Source: Ophiosphaerella korrae (lineage: Eukaryota > Ascomycota > Dothideomycetes > Pleosporales > Phaeosphaeriaceae). Taken from it: DNA of 20,574 bases. Under the pieces are notes generated by a model. The model was not told the origin of the DNA, did not search any database, and saw only the letters and a list, made by a program, of their open reading frames with translations. The stretch is from positions 1 to 20,574 of the forward strand of contig JALNQF010000598.1 in assembly GCA_028456385.1 (NCBI GenBank), read 5' to 3'. The translations under genes and the position numbers were made by a program. Positions 17,749 through 20,574 of this stretch are shown piece after piece. Numbering within the stretch: the first letter of the stretch is position 1; every line of letters starts with the position of its first letter.

Positions 17749-20574
17749 TCTAAGAGGTTGTTTATAGAGTATTTACGTAGTTTCTAGGTTATTTAATAAA
17801 ATTTTTATATAGACGTGTTATATAGCTTGTAGTAGTAGCTATCTATTCTCTTACTATTTATTTTTACGTATATTTTATAAGCTAAAATAGTTTTTTACTC
17901 TTCTATAATAGCTCTTTTACTTAATACGTCTTTACTTACTAAATTTGTCTCTTATTTATTAATTTTTAATAGCTAACTCTTTTCTTATATATATATATTT
18001 GTTAGTTAAGCTAGCGTAGGGCCTTTAGGCTTTATATTTAAACGTCTTTACTAGTAGTTAAGCTCTTATAGTTATTAGCTCCTATAGTTTTAGTAAAGTT
18101 ATAAACGCTCTTTAAAAGCGTACTTAAACTTTATCTTCTTATTTTTTGTTCTATTTTCTTCTTCTTTTCTTTAGGCTTATCTTAGCTACTTTATACTCTC
18201 TTCCTAGTTTCTTAGCTCTATTTTCTTGTTTACTTTCTACTTTAATTATTATAGCTACCTTTAATTTCTAACCTAGCTTCTACGTAGCTAGCTAGCTTAG
18301 CTAGAGTAACTATAGTAGTAATAATCCTTCTTAGCTACCTTGTAACCTAGGTAAGCTACCTTTAAGTTATTATTAAACTAAGAGTAGAGCTTCCTACCCT
18401 ATTTCTATAATATATCGTTTCTAGTATAAGGGTAAGTATCTAACCTTCTTACCTATAGGCCTTTAGGTCTTACTAACTACGTATTCTCTTAGTTATTACT
18501 TATTTCTTTAACTACTCTCTCTTACTTAACTTACTTTATAACCTTCTTAACTAAGCCCTTAATATCTTTAAAGAGTGTAACTTTAGCTAGCTTTTTTCTT
18601 TTATCTAAGAGTTCGTGTATACTTACTATAATAAGTATAAGAATAGAGCTTACTAGTAGAATAGTCTCTATAATATATATTCCTATAACTTTAATAGCTT
18701 CTTCTATACTTCTAATAGTTCTTAGTTTCTCTTTTACTAGCTATACTATTAGGTACGCTGTTATAAAGGTTAAGAGATACTTACTTAAGACTCTTTAGCT
18801 ACTTAGGCTATATACTTATAGGATCCTTCTTTAATTAATAATCTTTAAAAGATATAGGCCTATTATAAAGCTATAGTCTACGTAGGTTAGTATACTTAGA
18901 AGACTATTAGCCTTTATAGGGCTTTACTACTAGGGCTACTACTACTAAGCTCTAATAAGGCTATAGCTTATAGCTCTAAGAAAGAGGGTAATTATAGCTA
19001 TACTACCTATATTTATAGTAGTATTAGATACTCTATTTTCTTTAATAATAAAGGTATTATCTACTTTAATAGCTCTTGTATTTATTATTATATTTAAGGC
19101 TATAATTATAGGTTAAGTAAGTCTTTAACTCTATTTTTCTTTTTACTTAGTTTTATCTTAATAGTCTTTTAGAGCTCTACTAACGCGTTTTTAGTAGTCT
19201 AGTAGCTAAACGTAAGTAAGTACTCTCTTAAGTTAAAGGTTTTACTAAAGGTTACTACTATATTACTAAGCTCTTTAAGTAAGAGCGTACTTACGCTAAT
19301 ACTTTTATTCTTATAGCTACTTAGTCTTCTAGCTACCTTATTTCTACGCCTTTTACGCGTAATACTATAGTAGCTAATATTTAGTATCTTATTTACTAAA
19401 ATATTTCTCTAAGTTATTAAGTAGCTTATAGGCGTCTTCTTATAATACCTAGTAAGCTAGTACGTTTTTATAGGCTTAGGGCTTACTTAGTAGTATATAG
19501 TATAGATAAGCCTAAAGATAATAACTCTAAGACTTCTAGCTACTCTTATAGCCCTACTAATAATCCTTTTTACTAGTAAGCCTATAGCTAGCGTCTCTAG
19601 GGTTATACTATACCTAAGAGTAAGTCTAATAGTTTTCTAGCTACTATTTTCTCTATAGTAGATAAGGCCCTTATTTATTAAGTTCTCTCTAGTTTCTTCT
19701 ACTTTTTATCTCTTCTTAGTATTAGTAAATACCTTTAAAGCGCTTTCTCTAGTAGTTCTAGCTTACCTATAAGCTTTTATACTACACTAAATTCTCTTTA
19801 TTAACTACTAGCCCTTTAGGCCTTATAAGGTATACTCTTATACCTTTCTTACTTTACTAACCTAGAGTTAGATATAAGTCGCCTAAGTTTTAATAAAGGT
19901 TTAGGATATACTTATAGATACCTTATTAAGCCTCTTACTACTCTTACTCTTACTTCTAGCTACTATCTAGCTACTCTTTTAACTTCTCTTCTTTGCGCCC
20001 TACTTTCTAGTAGTAGTATTTCTACTCTAGTCTACTCTTAATTTAATATAATAAGTTTAAGCTCTTCTACTTCTTTTTCTAGGGGCTCTTAGTCTCTTAT
20101 TTTTATACTCTCTCTACTTCCTTAGTATTCTCTTAGCTTTTTACTTTAAAATCTTTAGCTTTAGAATTAGGATTACTATTATACTTGTTATCTAAGTAGT
20201 ATTTACCTTTAGCTACTTAGGTTTAGTCTTAGAAGTCCTCTTACTACTTAAGCTTCTTCTTCTAGTTCTAAGGATAGTAATTAGTAATAATAGGTAATAT
20301 AAGGTTTTTCTTCTTAGTATCTAAGTACTAAGGCCTCTTTAGTTATTTATTTTTAGAGAGAATTAACTAAGTTCTTTTCGTCTTATTACTAATTCTCCTA
20401 TTTACATATAATACTTACTTATTCCTTCTCCTATTTAAAATTTTTAGCTAATTCTTAGCTAAAATTAATCTCTTTATTAGGTTCCTTTTATATAAAGAAT
20501 TTAAAGTTAGCTAGATTAAATTTAGGCTTTTATACTAGGATTTAAACTAATTATAGCTAATAAGTTTATACTAG
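17749..20574 (-). other. Unassigned RIPed DNA with charged minus-strand readings
   Basis: No LTR, RT box, transposase triad or host gene is recognisable. On the minus strand several frames give long helical, Lys/Glu/Gln-rich readings when TAG and TAA are taken as former Gln or Trp: near 20500-20250 (KFNLANFKFFI, INFSQELAKNFK, EEKPYITYYYQLLSLELEEE); near 20200-19300 a second frame (DNKYNSNPNSKAKDFKVKS, GRKEEKLKE); near 18760-18500 a third (VQLVKEKLRTIRSIEEAIKV, IHELLDKRKKLAKVTLFKDI); and near 18200-17850 (KEKKKKIEQKIRR). They could be remnants of a coiled-coil gag or ORF1 of another transposon, or of a RIPed duplicated host gene. The frame changes mean several indels, or more than one source. 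Confidence 0.35.

Noticed and set aside
18900..19140. Plus-strand hydrophobic reading resembling a multi-pass membrane protein (IAILPIFIVVLDTLF)
   Set aside because: It is the complement of a charged minus-strand reading in TA-rich DNA. Such mirror-image hydrophobic frames occur throughout the window.
17749..20574. A Starship-type tyrosine recombinase (DUF3435) or other large mobile element head
   Set aside because: The charged minus-strand readings prompted the idea, but I could not find the conserved Arg...Tyr recombinase residues or element ends, so it is not called.
1..20574. Bacterial or phage origin, CRISPR array, or AT-rich organelle DNA
   Set aside because: There are no regularly spaced repeats with unique spacers, no bacterial-type gene density and no organelle genes. 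Codon-specific C-to-T and G-to-A damage in gypsy and copia elements points to fungal RIP.

Overview
The window is a gene-free block of nested LTR retrotransposons from a filamentous ascomycete (Pezizomycotina-type) genome, destroyed by repeat-induced point mutation (RIP). CpA and TpG are almost gone, TpA is everywhere, and former Gln, Trp and Arg codons read TAG or TAA, while the underlying reading frames remain free of indels over kilobases. RIP is known only from fungi. I see no intact host gene, tRNA, rRNA or CRISPR array. No reading frame longer than about 65 codons is open.

Layout. (1) 1-3613, plus strand: 3' part of a Ty3/gypsy chromovirus (element 1), with RT, RNase H, integrase, C-terminal chromodomain, a 3' region holding a possible antisense gene, a polypurine tract and its 3' LTR (LTR A). 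(2) 3614-6060, minus strand: 5' LTR (LTR B) and gag of a second element of the same LTR family (element 2), apparently cut by element 1. (3) 6061-8864 and 16111 to about 17750, minus strand: a Ty1/copia element (element 4), split by element 3 and cut on its 3' side by element 2. (4) 8865-16105, minus strand: a complete second gypsy chromovirus (element 3), with both LTRs, an AATAC target-site duplication, and one gag-pol frame from gag to chromodomain. (5) 10207-10666: a solo LTR (LTR C) of the element 1/2 family inside element 3, with an AATTA duplication, and far less RIP-mutated than anything around it. (6) 17749-20574: heavily RIPed DNA that I cannot assign, with long charged Lys/Glu/Gln-rich readings on the minus strand.

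Relative age follows from the nesting: unknown DNA at the right, then copia element 4, then gypsy element 3 (into element 4) and element 2 (into element 4), then element 1 (into element 2) and the ancestor of solo LTR C (into element 3). Two insertions are proven at base level: removing the insert plus one copy of the duplication restores the host element's reading frame exactly.

The least ordinary features are the barely RIPed solo LTR, which acts as an internal unmutated reference, and a shared architecture in both gypsy families: a possible antisense gene next to the 3' LTR, with a cysteine-rich cluster.
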